Below are positions 1 through 9,362 of a stretch of DNA of 64,000 bases, one piece after another. The notes under the pieces were generated by a model. The model was not told the DNA's origin. It worked only from the letters and a program-made list of their open reading frames with translations, and searched no databases. A program made the translations under genes and the position numbers. The stretch comes from Bacillus timonensis (GTDB taxonomy: Bacteria > Bacillota > Bacilli > Bacillales > Bacillaceae_L): assembly GCF_000285535.1 (NCBI RefSeq), contig NZ_HE610985.1:705603-769602 (forward strand), read 5' to 3'. The first letter of the stretch is position 1, and each line of letters opens with the position of its first letter.

Positions 1-44
1 TAATACAAAAATCTTATCAATAGAAATAGATTACATCTATACAG

Positions 45-64
45 AAAAAAGGGGAGGATTCCCC
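45..64 (-). terminator. Intrinsic terminator downstream of khpA
   Basis: On the minus strand a 5-bp GC stem (51-55 with 60-64, loop of four) is followed directly by six T (45-50). It lies about 135 bases after the khpA stop. In the B. subtilis order ylqD-rimM-trmD-rplS would follow khpA, so this would end or attenuate the ffh-rpsP-khpA transcript before those genes. The short stem makes efficiency uncertain. Confidence 0.55.
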
Positions 65-82
65 TCGCCCTTTTCTTGTTTT

Positions 83-198
83 GACCAGTTCCAGCGGCTA
101 AAAACTCGAGAATCATTAACTCCTCAGCAGAAGCAAAAAACACTTCTCGTCCAAGGCTCCAGATTTCGTTTTTGACAAAGCCGCCTTCACTTTTCTTT
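83..198. repeat. Dispersed intergenic repeat, divergent copy R1
   Basis: GC-richer block next to the khpA stop. It opens with TTCCAGCGGCTA and a CTCGAG-like segment, has an internal hairpin (129-133 with 143-147), and ends in a run rich in TTTTC. This layout resembles the better conserved copies near 8.5, 15.1, 31.0 and 47.6 kb, but primary similarity is low, so membership is tentative. Confidence 0.4.
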
Positions 199-443
199 TC
201 ACTCGTTAATTTCTAGATGAATTCGTTTATTATGTCCTGTTCCTGCTGCATAGACAACAGTTCTAATCGCCTTAATAACACGGCCTTGTTTCCCAATTAC
301 TTTTCCCATATCTTCTTTATTTACATTTAGTAAATACGTGATATTGCGGTTATCTTCAGTCTCAGTGACTTCGACTTCCTCAGGGTGATCAACAAGTGGC
401 TGTACGATTGTTTTAATTAACTCTTTCATCTGTAGGTTACCCA

Positions 444-444
<1 letters not shown>
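199..444 (-). CDS. khpA: KhpA, KH-domain RNA-binding protein
   Basis: Small single-KH-domain RNA-binding protein (YlqC family). The KH GxxG loop is visible as GKQG at residues 51-54, after VNKEDMGKVI. In related Gram-positives KhpA pairs with KhpB/Jag and affects cell size and RNA metabolism (family knowledge). The ATG at 444 overlaps the rpsP stop as TAATG, indicating translational coupling. An internal ATG at 429 gives the more family-like MKELIKTIV start but has no visible ribosome binding site, so 444 is kept. Last gene seen of the ylxM-ffh-rpsP-khpA group; ylqD and rimM would lie beyond the window edge. Confidence 0.92.
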
Positions 445-794
<350 letters not shown>

Positions 795-867
795 TTACAT
801 CAATGAAATGGTTATTATTACTATAATTTTTTAAGTAAAACCAAAGTGCTTTCACTTGTTGTTTTAC

Positions 868-2208
868 TTACATAAAAGGAAATTTTAGTCCTTTTTTCTT
901 ACCTTTTGTCATGTTCGTCATTTGCTTCATCATTTTCTTCATGTCTTCGAATTGCTTTAAAAGACGGTTGACTTCCTGAACGGTTCGACCGCTACCTTTT
1001 GCAATTCTCTTTTTACGACTAGAGTTAATAATCTCAGGTTGTTCTCTTTCAGCTTTGGTCATAGAACGAATAATCGCTTCGACATGACCAATTTGTTTAT
1101 CATCAACCTGGACATTCTTCAGCCCTTTCATTTTGTTAGCACCTGGGAGCATCCCAAGGATTTCATCAAGTGGACCCATCTTCCGCACCTGTGCTAACTG
1201 CTCAAGAAAGTCATCGAATGTGAAGGACATTGACTTAAATTTCTTTTCAAGCTCTTTTGCTTTATCCTCATCAACAGAAGCTTGGGCTTTTTCAATGAGT
1301 GAAAGAACATCACCCATCCCTAAAATACGGGAAGCCATTCGTTCCGGATGAAATGCTTCTATTGCATCAAGCTTTTCTCCAAGACCCACAAATTTAATTG
1401 GAGTATTTGTTACAGCTTTAACAGATAGTGCTGCCCCCCCACGGGTATCACCATCAAGCTTTGTTAAAACAACACCAGTTAATCCAAGTAAATCATTAAA
1501 GCTTTGTGCCACATTGACTGCATCCTGTCCTGTCATTGCGTCAACAACAAGAAAAATCTCATCAGGCTGTGCAACTTCTTTGACTTGCTTTAGCTCATCC
1601 ATAAGTTCTTCATCGATATGCAGTCGTCCTGCTGTATCAATTAAGACATAATCATGGTGTTCTTCTTTTGCCTTTTCGATTGCTTGTTTAGCAATTTCAA
1701 CAGGGCTGATCTTGTCTCCTAGAGAAAAAACCGGCATATTAAGCTGTTTTCCCAAAGTTTGTAATTGGTCAATCGCAGCTGGACGATAAATATCTGCAGC
1801 AACAAGAAGCGGTTTACGGTTGTGTTTTTTACGTAATAAATTTGCCAGCTTACCGGTAGTTGTTGTTTTACCGGCACCTTGTAAACCAACCATCATAATA
1901 ACAGTTGGCGGTCTCTTAGCAACCGCAATTTTGCTCTGCTCTCCACCCATAAGTGCGGTTAGCTCCTCCTGAACAACTTTTATAACTTGTTGTCCTGGGG
2001 TTAGGCTTTTCATTACTTCTTGTCCAACAGCTCTTTCACTGACACGCTTTACAAAATCTTTGACAACTTTGAAGTTAACGTCTGCTTCAAGTAAGGCAAG
2101 ACGTACTTCCCGCATCATTTCCTTTACATCGGATTCTGAAACTTTTCCTTTACCGCGAATTTTCTGTAGAGTTCCTTGCAGTCGGTCGGCTAATCCTTCA
2201 AATGCCAT
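868..2208 (-). CDS. ffh: Signal recognition particle GTPase Ffh
   Basis: SRP54-type GTPase that binds scRNA and nascent signal sequences and delivers ribosomes to FtsY at the membrane. 446 residues: N-domain helical bundle (1-95), G domain with P-loop GLQGAGKT (about 108-115), DTAGR near 190 and TKLDGDTRGG near 248, then a methionine-rich M domain (about 300-446) carrying the RNA-binding GSGRTVQEVNRLLKQF helix and ending MTNMTKGKKKGLKFPFM. Good GGGGGCGG site before the ATG. ylxM lies 12 bases upstream, so the two are cotranscribed. Confidence 0.98.
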   Translation of the reverse strand: MAFEGLADRLQGTLQKIRGKGKVSESDVKEMMREVRLALLEADVNFKVVKDFVKRVSERAVGQEVMKSLTPGQQVIKVVQEELTALMGGEQSKIAVAKRPPTVIMMVGLQGAGKTTTTGKLANLLRKKHNRKPLLVAADIYRPAAIDQLQTLGKQLNMPVFSLGDKISPVEIAKQAIEKAKEEHHDYVLIDTAGRLHIDEELMDELKQVKEVAQPDEIFLVVDAMTGQDAVNVAQSFNDLLGLTGVVLTKLDGDTRGGAALSVKAVTNTPIKFVGLGEKLDAIEAFHPERMASRILGMGDVLSLIEKAQASVDEDKAKELEKKFKSMSFTFDDFLEQLAQVRKMGPLDEILGMLPGANKMKGLKNVQVDDKQIGHVEAIIRSMTKAEREQPEIINSSRKKRIAKGSGRTVQEVNRLLKQFEDMKKMMKQMTNMTKGKKKGLKFPFM

Positions 2209-2220
2209 TTTTGCCGCCCC

Positions 2221-2550
2221 CTATTCTAATTTCTCAAGCAACTGTATCACATTTTGAAGCTGGGCGCTATCATCATATTCTTGTGCTAGTTTTTTCAGCT
2301 CTGTAATCAGTTTTTTTCGCTCTTGAAATTTTTGAAATAGTAACAGTTTTTCCTCGTACTCTTCAAGCATTGTCTCTGTCCTCTTTAGATTGTCATAGAC
2401 CGCTTGACGACTTATCTCATATTCCTCTGCTATTTCACCAAGGGAAAAGTCATCTAAATAATATAAAGACATATAGTTTCTTTGCTTTGGAGTTAACAAC
2501 GATTGATAGAAATCAAAGAGATAGTTCATTCTCGTTGTTTTTTCTAGCAT
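2221..2550 (-). CDS. ylxM: YlxM/p13-type SRP-associated HTH protein
   Basis: 109-residue UPF0122 protein. The N-terminal half reads like a sigma-factor region-4 helix-turn-helix ([41 protein letters not shown], split here at residues about 16-58), followed by a coiled-coil tail ([23 protein letters not shown]). YlxM homologues stimulate SRP GTPase activity and are encoded with ffh (family knowledge). The ATG is preceded by AAGGGGGAG. First gene of the ylxM-ffh-rpsP-khpA unit, with its own promoter just upstream. Confidence 0.9.
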   Translation of the reverse strand: MLEKTTRMNYLFDFYQSLLTPKQRNYMSLYYLDDFSLGEIAEEYEISRQAVYDNLKRTETMLEEYEEKLLLFQKFQERKKLITELKKLAQEYDDSAQLQNVIQLLEKLE

Positions 2551-2592
2551 AGTATCTCCCCCTTGTTAAGTGAAATACCTTTACAAGTCAAT

Positions 2593-2621
2593 AGTTTACC
2601 TATTTACGATTGGGTTGTCAA
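2593..2621 (-). promoter_or_regulatory. Sigma-A promoter for ylxM-ffh-rpsP-khpA
   Basis: On the minus strand a perfect TTGACA (2616-2621) is separated by 17 bases from TAAACT (2593-2598). It lies between the ftsY terminator and ylxM, which shows that this unit is transcribed independently of smc-ftsY. Confidence 0.75.
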
Positions 2622-2643
2622 GCTAATATACTTTACTTAGTTT

Positions 2644-2669
2644 AAAAGAGCCTGGGCACAGGCTCTTTT
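2644..2669 (-). terminator. Intrinsic terminator after ftsY
   Basis: Perfect 11-bp inverted repeat with a 4-base loop (2644-2654 and 2659-2669) containing GAGCCTG, flanked by A/T runs so it has a T-tract in the ftsY direction. It lies 10 bases past the ftsY stop. Confidence 0.85.
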
Positions 2670-2678
2670 AATAGTTGT

Positions 2679-3668
2679 TTATTCTTCTGTTTTTTCGATT
2701 AAGTCTGCAAATAAGCCATACACGTAGTTTTTGGCATCAAATTCTTGAAGGTCGTCAACTTTTTCACCTAGTCCCACAAGCTTAACAGGAATGTTTAGTT
2801 CGTTTCGGATTGCAAGAACGATTCCGCCTTTAGCTGTACCATCTAATTTTGTTAACACAATTCCAGTTACATCGGTTGCAGCTGAAAATGTTTTTGCCTG
2901 TGTTAAAGCATTTTGACCAGTAGTTGCATCTAGTACAAGTAGAACCTCATGTGGTGCACCTGGTAATTCACGTTCAATAACACGTTTTACTTTCTCAAGT
3001 TCTTTCATTAGATTCACTTTATTTTGGAGACGTCCCGCTGTATCACAAATTAACACATCTACATTACGTGATTTAGCTGCTTGAACTGCATCATACATTA
3101 CAGCAGCAGGATCTGAACCTTCGGATTGTTTAATTACATCAACACCAACACGATCTCCCCAAACTTCAAGTTGCTGAATCGCACCAGCACGGAAGGTATC
3201 TCCTGCTGCTAATAGAACCGACTTGCCTTCATTTTTAAGACGATTTGCAATTTTACCAATGGAAGTTGTCTTTCCAACACCATTAACACCGACAACTAAA
3301 ATGACAGTAAGACCATCCTCTTGAATATTTAGCTTTGGTGATTTTTCTTCACCGCCTTGGTAAATTTGGACGAGTTTTTCTGAAATAACGCTTTGGACCT
3401 CTTTTGTGTCCTGAATGTTTCTTCTTTTAACTTCCATCTTTAATTCATCAATTAATTCCATTACGGTCGATACGCCCACATCGGCGGCAATTAGGATTTC
3501 TTCAAGTTCTTCAAAAAAGTCCTCATCCACCTTTCGATAGCGAGCAACTAAGTCATTTACTCTTTCAGAGAAGGAATTACGAGTTTTAGATAAGCCATCC
3601 TTAAATTTTTCGGTCACTGAATCAGCTTGATTCGAAATCTTTTCTTTGATTTTTTTAAAAAAGCTCAT
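2679..3668 (-). CDS. ftsY: SRP receptor FtsY
   Basis: SRP receptor GTPase that docks the SRP-ribosome complex at the membrane. 329 residues: short amphipathic basic N-terminus (MSFFKKIKEKISNQ) without the long acidic A-domain of E. coli, an N domain, and a G domain with GVNGVGKTT (about 127-135), DTAGRLQNK near 208, TKLDGTAKGG and the C-terminal GLGEKVDDLQEFDA. AAAGGGGAT site before the ATG. The smc stop is 17 bases upstream, so smc-ftsY form an operon ended by the terminator at 2644-2669. Confidence 0.98.
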   Translation of the reverse strand: MSFFKKIKEKISNQADSVTEKFKDGLSKTRNSFSERVNDLVARYRKVDEDFFEELEEILIAADVGVSTVMELIDELKMEVKRRNIQDTKEVQSVISEKLVQIYQGGEEKSPKLNIQEDGLTVILVVGVNGVGKTTSIGKIANRLKNEGKSVLLAAGDTFRAGAIQQLEVWGDRVGVDVIKQSEGSDPAAVMYDAVQAAKSRNVDVLICDTAGRLQNKVNLMKELEKVKRVIERELPGAPHEVLLVLDATTGQNALTQAKTFSAATDVTGIVLTKLDGTAKGGIVLAIRNELNIPVKLVGLGEKVDDLQEFDAKNYVYGLFADLIEKTEE

Positions 3669-3685
3669 TTAAATCCCCTTTCATT

Positions 3686-6600
3686 CTACGTTTGCGAAAC
3701 TAATTCTTTTGATTCCTCTAAACGAACCGAAACAAGTTTGGAAACACCAGACTCCTGCATGGTTACACCATAAAGCACATCTGCTTCTTCCATCGTCCCT
3801 TTTCGATGTGTAATGACAATAAACTGTGTTTCATGGCTATATTTCTTTAAATATTGTGCAAATCGGAACACATTTGCTTCATCCAGAGCAGCCTCCACCT
3901 CATCGAGGACACAGAATGGAACAGGGCGCACCTTAAGAATTGAAAATAATAGCGCGATTGCGGTTAACGCTCTTTCTCCACCAGATAATAGTCCTAAATT
4001 TTGAAGCTTTTTCCCTGGTGGCTGCGCAACAATTTCAACACCCGTATTTAAAAGATCATTAGGATCAGTTAATCGAAGGTCAGCTCGGCCACCTCCAAAA
4101 AGGGCTTGAAAAACAGTTTCAAAGTGAGAACGAATACTTGTAAAAGTAGTTTCAAATCTCTTTTTCATTTCGTCATCCATTTCATCAATGACTTGGAACA
4201 ATGTGCCCTTTGCTTCTTGTAAATCACGTTGTTGTTCGGTTAAGAAAGTATACCTTTCAGACACTCTATCATATTCATCAATAGCCCCAAGGTTCACCGT
4301 ACCAAGCTCTTCGATTGCAAGCTTTATTAGTTTTACCTTCTTCCTGGCTTCGGAAACTTCTAATTGTAACGGAAATTGTTCCTTTGCAGCTTCATAGGTT
4401 AATAAATACTCCTCGCGAAGATGTGTTAAGCAATTTTCAAGTTCAACATCTAAGCGATTCACCTTTACTTCCTCATCTTGTAATATGTCTGTAAGCTGTT
4501 TATACTGACGTCTTGATTCTTTCAATTCTCGTTCAAGATCCTCAAGACTAGTTTGGAGACTCATGCGATACTCTCTTTTATTGCTAATCATTTGAATCGT
4601 TTCGTTTTTATCATTCGACTTTTGTTTTGCAGCTTCTTCAAGTTCCATTTCTCCAGAATTACTAGACGTCATTTCATTATCAAGAAGTGCTAAATCATCT
4701 TTTAAATCGTTTAGTCTTTCTTGCCCAACTGTAACTTCTTCTTCTAAGCGATTCACTTTCTCCTGTTGATGCTCAAGTGCTTGTTTTTTTCTGGCTAAAA
4801 TAACTTTTTGGTCCGTTATTTCCGTTTGCACTGTTTCACGAGAAGTTTGTTGATCGGATTTTTGTGAGTTAAGTTGAGATATTGTCGTGTCTAATGATTT
4901 GAGTTCTTCTTCTAGCATGGCTAGTTCTTGCTTAAGCTCATTTAAACGACTAGTCATTTTTTCCTTATCGACTTGATATTGCTGTTTTTCATCATCATAT
5001 AATTCCAAATGCTCATTAACATTTTTCTCTTTTACAGCAACTTCACGGTATTCACCTTTAATGGTTTGCTCTTTTAAGCGTAGTGTCTCTCCGCTTTGAC
5101 GAAGTATCTCAAGCTTTCCTTCTTGTTCTGAAATTTGCTTCTTCTTTTCTTTGACCGTTTTTTCAAGATCAGACGTTTTCGTTTCCATTTCAACTAACTT
5201 TTCGGTGATTGCCTCAAGTTCTCGACCACGACTTAGTAATGAATTTGATTTCTTTTTCACCGCTCCCCCTGTCATCGATCCACCTGGGTTTACAACGTCA
5301 CCATCAAGTGTTACCACTCGATATCGATGACCAACTAGGGAAGCAAGATCATTTGCGCCTTTTAAATCTGTTGTGATCAAAATGGTTCCCAACAAACTAG
5401 AGATAACAGAGTGGTATCTACCATCAAAAGTAACTAATTCAGAAGCTACTCCTATGAACGCTGGATGTCCCTTTATTGCGACAAGCTGTGTAGTAGGAAT
5501 TGAACGTTCCTTAATAACATTCATTGGTAAAAATGTTGCTCTGCCATAGGAATTTTTCTTTAAATATTGGATTGCCGTTCTAGCATTTTTTTCATTGTCC
5601 ACGACAATATGCTGTGTTGCTGCACCTAACGCAATCTCAATTGCAGTCTCATATTCTTTTGGAACTTGAATTAGCTCTGCAATCGCTCCTTCAATTCCTT
5701 CAAGATGCTCATTTCTTGCCTTTAAAACCTCTTTTACTCCTTGGAAGAATCCAGAATAATCATCTTGCATTTCCTCAAGCATTTCTTTTCTTGATTTTGT
5801 TTGTTGAAGATATTGATATGCTTGATACAGCATGCTTTCTTGCTTTTGGTAATTTTTCTTATTATTTTCTAGCTTAGCTTGCAGGTCTCTAAATGAAACA
5901 ATTTGATGGTTGATTTCTTGCTCTATAACAGAGAGCTTTGTTTGAAGTCGTACCTTTTCGTCAAGTATTTCCTTGCGCTCTGTCAAGTATTTTTGATTGG
6001 TTTCGTCTAGTCGAGTCACTTTCACTTCCTGTTGCGAAAGCTGATCCTTAATATAGCCCACTTCATTTCGAAATGATGCTTGTTTATTAAGCAACTCAAA
6101 ATAGTCACTTTTCAAATTCTCAATTTTTTCTTCGATATTTTGATCATAAGTAGCAAGTAACTTTTGTTTTTCTTTCAGCTGTCGCTCAAGATCTTTAACT
6201 TCCTCGATCAGTGTTGAAAGCACTTGCTGCTCGATTTGTTTACTTTCGGTCATGCTGTCTAGTCTTTGAGAAAGCTCATATATAGAATTTTGTAGCTGTC
6301 CCTTGTTTTTAGTTGCATTTTTTTTACGTTCTTTTAAGACTTCTTTTCGACCTTCCAATTTTTCAAGTTCTTCACTAGTTCGTAAAAGAAGTTGTTGAAG
6401 CTCATGAATGGATGAATCTGTTGATTCAATCCCAGTTCGAAGTTCTTCAATTTTTGCTTCCTTGCTTTGAAGCTTTGTATTTAGAGCGAGTTCCTGTTCT
6501 TTATGTTCTTCAACAAGTTTTGAAAGCTTTTCCCATTTTTCATGAAGATCTTCGATTTCAAAAACAGTTAAACCGACTTCAATTTTTTCAAGTTCTTCCT

Positions 6601-7255
6601 TTTTCTCAAGATAATCTTTCGCAATTGAAGACTGGATTTGCAATGGTTCAATTTGCGACTCCAGCTCATGAATAATATCATTTACACGATTTAAATTTTC
6701 CTGAGTTTCGGCTAGTTTGTACTCAGCTTTCTTTTTACGAGTTTTGTACTTTAATACGCCTGCGGCTTCCTCAAAAATACTTCTTCTCTCTTCAGCTTTA
6801 CTACTTAAAATTTCTTCTACTTTCCCCTGACTGATGATAGAGAAAGCTTCACGGCCTAGGCCAGAATCCATAAATAAATCAACAATATCCTTTAGTCGAC
6901 ATGACTGTTTATTTATATAAAATTCACTTTCACCAGAACGATATACACGTCGAGTTACACTGACTTCATGATAATCAATCGGTAAAAAATGATCTTCATT
7001 ATCCAATGTTAACGTTACTTCAGCCACATTCAATGCTTTGCGGCTGTCACTTCCTGCGAAAATAATATCTTCCATTTTTGATCCACGCAATGATTTTGCC
7101 GACTGTTCTCCAAGAACCCAACGGATTCCATCTGTAATATTACTTTTACCACTACCATTCGGTCCAACAACAGCCGTAACTCCCGGTACAAAATCAATTG
7201 CAATTCTTTCAGCAAACGATTTAAATCCTACTATATCTAAACGTTTGAGGAACAT
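3686..7255 (-). CDS. smc: Chromosome partition/condensin protein SMC
   Basis: SMC ATPase that organises and segregates chromosomes with ScpA/ScpB. 1189 residues from MFLKRLDIVGFKSF. Head N-half has the P-loop GPNGSGKSN (about 32-40); long coiled coils flank a hinge (about 500-670, with GRATFLP and the glycine-rich VVNPGGSMTGGA); the C-terminal head has the signature LSGGERALTA and Walker B VLDEVEAALDE. The frame can extend five codons to an ATG at 7270, but those codons contain the GAGGGGGAAG ribosome site for the ATG at 7255, which also matches the conserved start. A terminator separates it from rnc, so it probably has its own promoter, not clearly resolved. Confidence 0.97.
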   Translation of the reverse strand: MFLKRLDIVGFKSFAERIAIDFVPGVTAVVGPNGSGKSNITDGIRWVLGEQSAKSLRGSKMEDIIFAGSDSRKALNVAEVTLTLDNEDHFLPIDYHEVSVTRRVYRSGESEFYINKQSCRLKDIVDLFMDSGLGREAFSIISQGKVEEILSSKAEERRSIFEEAAGVLKYKTRKKKAEYKLAETQENLNRVNDIIHELESQIEPLQIQSSIAKDYLEKKEELEKIEVGLTVFEIEDLHEKWEKLSKLVEEHKEQELALNTKLQSKEAKIEELRTGIESTDSSIHELQQLLLRTSEELEKLEGRKEVLKERKKNATKNKGQLQNSIYELSQRLDSMTESKQIEQQVLSTLIEEVKDLERQLKEKQKLLATYDQNIEEKIENLKSDYFELLNKQASFRNEVGYIKDQLSQQEVKVTRLDETNQKYLTERKEILDEKVRLQTKLSVIEQEINHQIVSFRDLQAKLENNKKNYQKQESMLYQAYQYLQQTKSRKEMLEEMQDDYSGFFQGVKEVLKARNEHLEGIEGAIAELIQVPKEYETAIEIALGAATQHIVVDNEKNARTAIQYLKKNSYGRATFLPMNVIKERSIPTTQLVAIKGHPAFIGVASELVTFDGRYHSVISSLLGTILITTDLKGANDLASLVGHRYRVVTLDGDVVNPGGSMTGGAVKKKSNSLLSRGRELEAITEKLVEMETKTSDLEKTVKEKKKQISEQEGKLEILRQSGETLRLKEQTIKGEYREVAVKEKNVNEHLELYDDEKQQYQVDKEKMTSRLNELKQELAMLEEELKSLDTTISQLNSQKSDQQTSRETVQTEITDQKVILARKKQALEHQQEKVNRLEEEVTVGQERLNDLKDDLALLDNEMTSSNSGEMELEEAAKQKSNDKNETIQMISNKREYRMSLQTSLEDLERELKESRRQYKQLTDILQDEEVKVNRLDVELENCLTHLREEYLLTYEAAKEQFPLQLEVSEARKKVKLIKLAIEELGTVNLGAIDEYDRVSERYTFLTEQQRDLQEAKGTLFQVIDEMDDEMKKRFETTFTSIRSHFETVFQALFGGGRADLRLTDPNDLLNTGVEIVAQPPGKKLQNLGLLSGGERALTAIALLFSILKVRPVPFCVLDEVEAALDEANVFRFAQYLKKYSHETQFIVITHRKGTMEEADVLYGVTMQESGVSKLVSVRLEESKELVSQT

Positions 7256-7359
7256 AAACTTCCCCCTCAATTACAAATTCAAGTCCTACATATTTTATCA
7301 CAAACTACTGTTTTATTGGATTACTTTTTCTATGGATGTTAGAAATAGACAAAAATATA

Positions 7360-7379
7360 ACCCCACGTAATTGTGGGGT
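7360..7379 (-). terminator. Intrinsic terminator after rnc
   Basis: Perfect 7-bp stem ACCCCAC/GTGGGGT (7360-7366, 7373-7379) with a 6-base loop, followed in the rnc direction by TATATTTTTG. It begins 8 bases past the rnc stop and would partly insulate smc from the upstream genes. Confidence 0.75.
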
Positions 7380-7386
7380 ATGCTAC

Positions 7387-8118
7387 TTAATTTTGTTTGT
7401 TTTTCAGGTTTTTTAAAGCAATTTCTGCTGCATGTTGTTCAGCTTCTTTTTTCGATTTTCCTGTGCCTGTCCCAAGTTCCTCTCCATTTAAGGATACTCT
7501 TGAGACGAATTCACGACTATGAGCTGGTCCTTTCTCTTGAAGCACCCTATACTCTATAAGCCCAATCCCATCACGTTGAACTAACTCTTGTAGCTGACTT
7601 TTATAATCCATCACATGAGAAAAAGCACCCGCATTAATTTTTGGTATAACTGTTTTTTCTAAAAACTGGTTAACTACTTCTAAACCTTGGTCAAGATACA
7701 GCGCCCCAATAAATGCCTCAAAAACATCCGCAAGCAAGGCTGGCCGCTCTCTTCCCCCAGTCATTTCCTCTCCTTTTCCCAGCAACACAAGTTCCCCGAA
7801 TTGCAAATCATTTGCAAGTGTTACTAAAGAAGGCTCACACACAATTGCTGCACGCATCTTTGTAAGCTCTCCTTCACTCATAATCGGGTATTTTTTAAAG
7901 AGAAACTTGGAAATGGTAAGTTCTAAAACAGCATCTCCTAAAAATTCAAGCCGTTCATTGTCTTCATGTGGCTTTTTTCGATGCTCATTCACATAAGATG
8001 AATGTGTAAATGCTTGAATAAGTAGACTTTCATCATGAAAATTGATCCCAAGACGCTCCTGAAAAGCTTTAAATTTTGGAGCGAATTTATTTGTTTTGTC
8101 TTTATTAATCCGCTTCAC
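7387..8118 (-). CDS. rnc: Ribonuclease III
   Basis: Double-strand-specific endoribonuclease for rRNA and mRNA processing. 243 residues from a GTG at 8118. RNase III signature [13 protein letters not shown] at about 55-67 with catalytic acidic residues, HSSYVNEH before it, and [16 protein letters not shown] in the second helix; a dsRNA-binding domain occupies about 165-243 ([17 protein letters not shown]). The frame opens to an ATG at 8172, but that lies inside the acpP terminator hairpin; GTG 8118 has GGAGG at an 8-base spacing. Same acpP-rnc-smc order as B. subtilis. Confidence 0.95.
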   Translation of the reverse strand: MKRINKDKTNKFAPKFKAFQERLGINFHDESLLIQAFTHSSYVNEHRKKPHEDNERLEFLGDAVLELTISKFLFKKYPIMSEGELTKMRAAIVCEPSLVTLANDLQFGELVLLGKGEEMTGGRERPALLADVFEAFIGALYLDQGLEVVNQFLEKTVIPKINAGAFSHVMDYKSQLQELVQRDGIGLIEYRVLQEKGPAHSREFVSRVSLNGEELGTGTGKSKKEAEQHAAEIALKNLKNKQN

Positions 8119-8139
8119 CTTATTGACCTCCAAGGAGAA

Positions 8140-8162
8140 AGCCCCGTTTACATAACGGGACT
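8140..8162 (-). terminator. Hairpin terminator after acpP
   Basis: A 9-bp stem (8140-8148 with 8154-8162, one G-U pair) just after the acpP stop, followed only by TTTCTCC and then the rnc ribosome site. The weak T-tract suggests partial read-through into rnc. Confidence 0.55.
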
Positions 8163-8178
8163 TTTTCTTCAAAAAATA

Positions 8179-8412
8179 TTATAGCTGGCTTTTTATGTAA
8201 TTAACAGCGTCACCAACTGTAGAAATTTTTTCAGCCTCATCATCTGAAATTTCCATGTCAAACTCGTCCTCAAGTTCCATAACTAGTTCAACAACGTCTA
8301 GTGAATCCGCACCTAGATCATCTTTAAAAGAAGCCTCTAAAGTTACTGCTGATTCTTCTACACCTAATCGGTCAACTACGATTTTTGTAATTCTTTCAAA
8401 AACATCTGCCAT
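8179..8412 (-). CDS. acpP: Acyl carrier protein
   Basis: Carries the growing acyl chain on 4'-phosphopantetheine in type II fatty acid synthesis. 77 residues, very acidic, with the [15 protein letters not shown] motif; Ser37 is the phosphopantetheine site. The frame also has an ATG at 8418, but the ATG at 8412 gives the conserved MADVFERI start and sits 9 bases after GGAGG, against 3 for the other. It is downstream of fabG, separated by a dispersed repeat, with its own promoter at the repeat edge. Confidence 0.97.
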   Translation of the reverse strand: MADVFERITKIVVDRLGVEESAVTLEASFKDDLGADSLDVVELVMELEDEFDMEISDDEAEKISTVGDAVNYIKSQL

Positions 8413-8435
8413 TTCCATTCACCTCCCCTCAAAGT

Positions 8436-8465
8436 ATTATATTTGGTTTTACTAGAAAAGCGCAA
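8436..8465 (-). promoter_or_regulatory. Candidate sigma-A promoter for acpP
   Basis: Perfect -10 TATAAT (8436-8441) and a -35-like TTGCGC (8460-8465, 4 of 6) with an 18-base spacer, 24 bases upstream of the acpP start. The -35 lies in the terminal GCGC-rich end of repeat R2. Confidence 0.55.
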
Positions 8466-8618
8466 GCGCCTTTAAATTATTTACATAGTTTTCGCTATCT
8501 AGCTCCAGGCACCATTGGCTCTCGGGTCTAAAGCTAATCGCATCGGAAGGTAAAAAGCACCTTCTGTCAGGGCTCGACTTATGCTTGTCGCCGATTGGTG
8601 GGTGCCTTACGCTTTTCC
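8456..8618 (+). repeat. Dispersed intergenic repeat, copy R2
   Basis: About 160 bp filling most of the fabG-acpP gap. It starts and ends with complementary AAAAGCGCAAG / GCTTTTC tips and contains the family blocks AGCTCCAGGC, CTCTCGGGTCTAA, GCTAATCGCATCGGAAGGT and TTATGCTTGTCGCCGA. An internal hairpin pairs 8546-8551 with 8559-8564. Orientation is opposite to copies R3, R4, R5 and R7. It abuts the fabG stop codon and supplies the -35 of the acpP promoter. Confidence 0.8.
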
Positions 8619-8620
8619 TA

Positions 8621-9361
8621 TTACATTACCATTCCACCGTCAATATGCAAGGTTTGGCCTGTCATATAATTGCTATTGTCTGATGCTAGGAATAAAACAG
8701 CTCCTGCAATATCCGTTGTTTCACCAAATCTAGCAAGTGGAATTAATTTAAGCATTTCATTTTTCACATCTTCAGGAAGTTTATCAGTCATATCTGTCGT
8801 GATGAAACCTGGCGCAACTGCATTAACGTTAATATTTCGGCTCGCTAATTCCTTCGCAGCTGTTTTTGTTAAGCCGATAACACCAGCTTTTGCAGCAACA
8901 TAGTTAGCTTGTCCAGGATTTCCACTAACACCTACAATAGAAGCGATATTAATAATTTTACCAGAACGCTGCTTCATCATTTGTCTTGTAACAGCTTTGG
9001 TACAAAGGAACACACCTTTTAGGTTAATATTAATAACATCGTCCCATTCCTCTTCTTTCATTCTCATTAATAAATTATCTCGTGTAATTCCAGCATTATT
9101 AACAAGAATATCGAGACTACCGAAGTTAGCGATAACCTCTTTCACCATATTAGTTACCGAATCTGCTTCTGACACATTTGCTTGAATTGCAAAAGCTTCT
9201 TGTCCTAATGCTTTGATTTCATCGACTACTTCATTTGCTTTTTGCTCACTACCAGAATAGTTTACCGCGACCTTCGCACCTGCTCTTGCAAGTTCAATCG
9301 CAATTGAGCGTCCGATTCCACGTGATGCACCGGTGACCAACGCTACTTTACCATTTAACAT
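8621..9361 (-). CDS. fabG: 3-oxoacyl-[ACP] reductase FabG
   Basis: NADPH-dependent ketoacyl-ACP reductase of the fatty acid elongation cycle. 246-residue short-chain dehydrogenase: TGASRGIG cofactor loop at 10-17, NNAG near 89, catalytic Ser in SIVGVSG and YVAAK near 151-155, C-terminal [14 protein letters not shown]. Follows fabD with one intervening base, so the two are translationally coupled in the fapR-plsX-fabD-fabG operon; its stop codon abuts repeat R2. Confidence 0.97.
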   Translation of the reverse strand: MLNGKVALVTGASRGIGRSIAIELARAGAKVAVNYSGSEQKANEVVDEIKALGQEAFAIQANVSEADSVTNMVKEVIANFGSLDILVNNAGITRDNLLMRMKEEEWDDVININLKGVFLCTKAVTRQMMKQRSGKIINIASIVGVSGNPGQANYVAAKAGVIGLTKTAAKELASRNINVNAVAPGFITTDMTDKLPEDVKNEMLKLIPLARFGETTDIAGAVLFLASDNSNYMTGQTLHIDGGMVM

Positions 9362-9362
9362 C

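Noticed and set aside
5000-6700. Long antisense open frames within smc
   Set aside because: They mirror the biased codon use of the coiled-coil coding strand and have no start signals.
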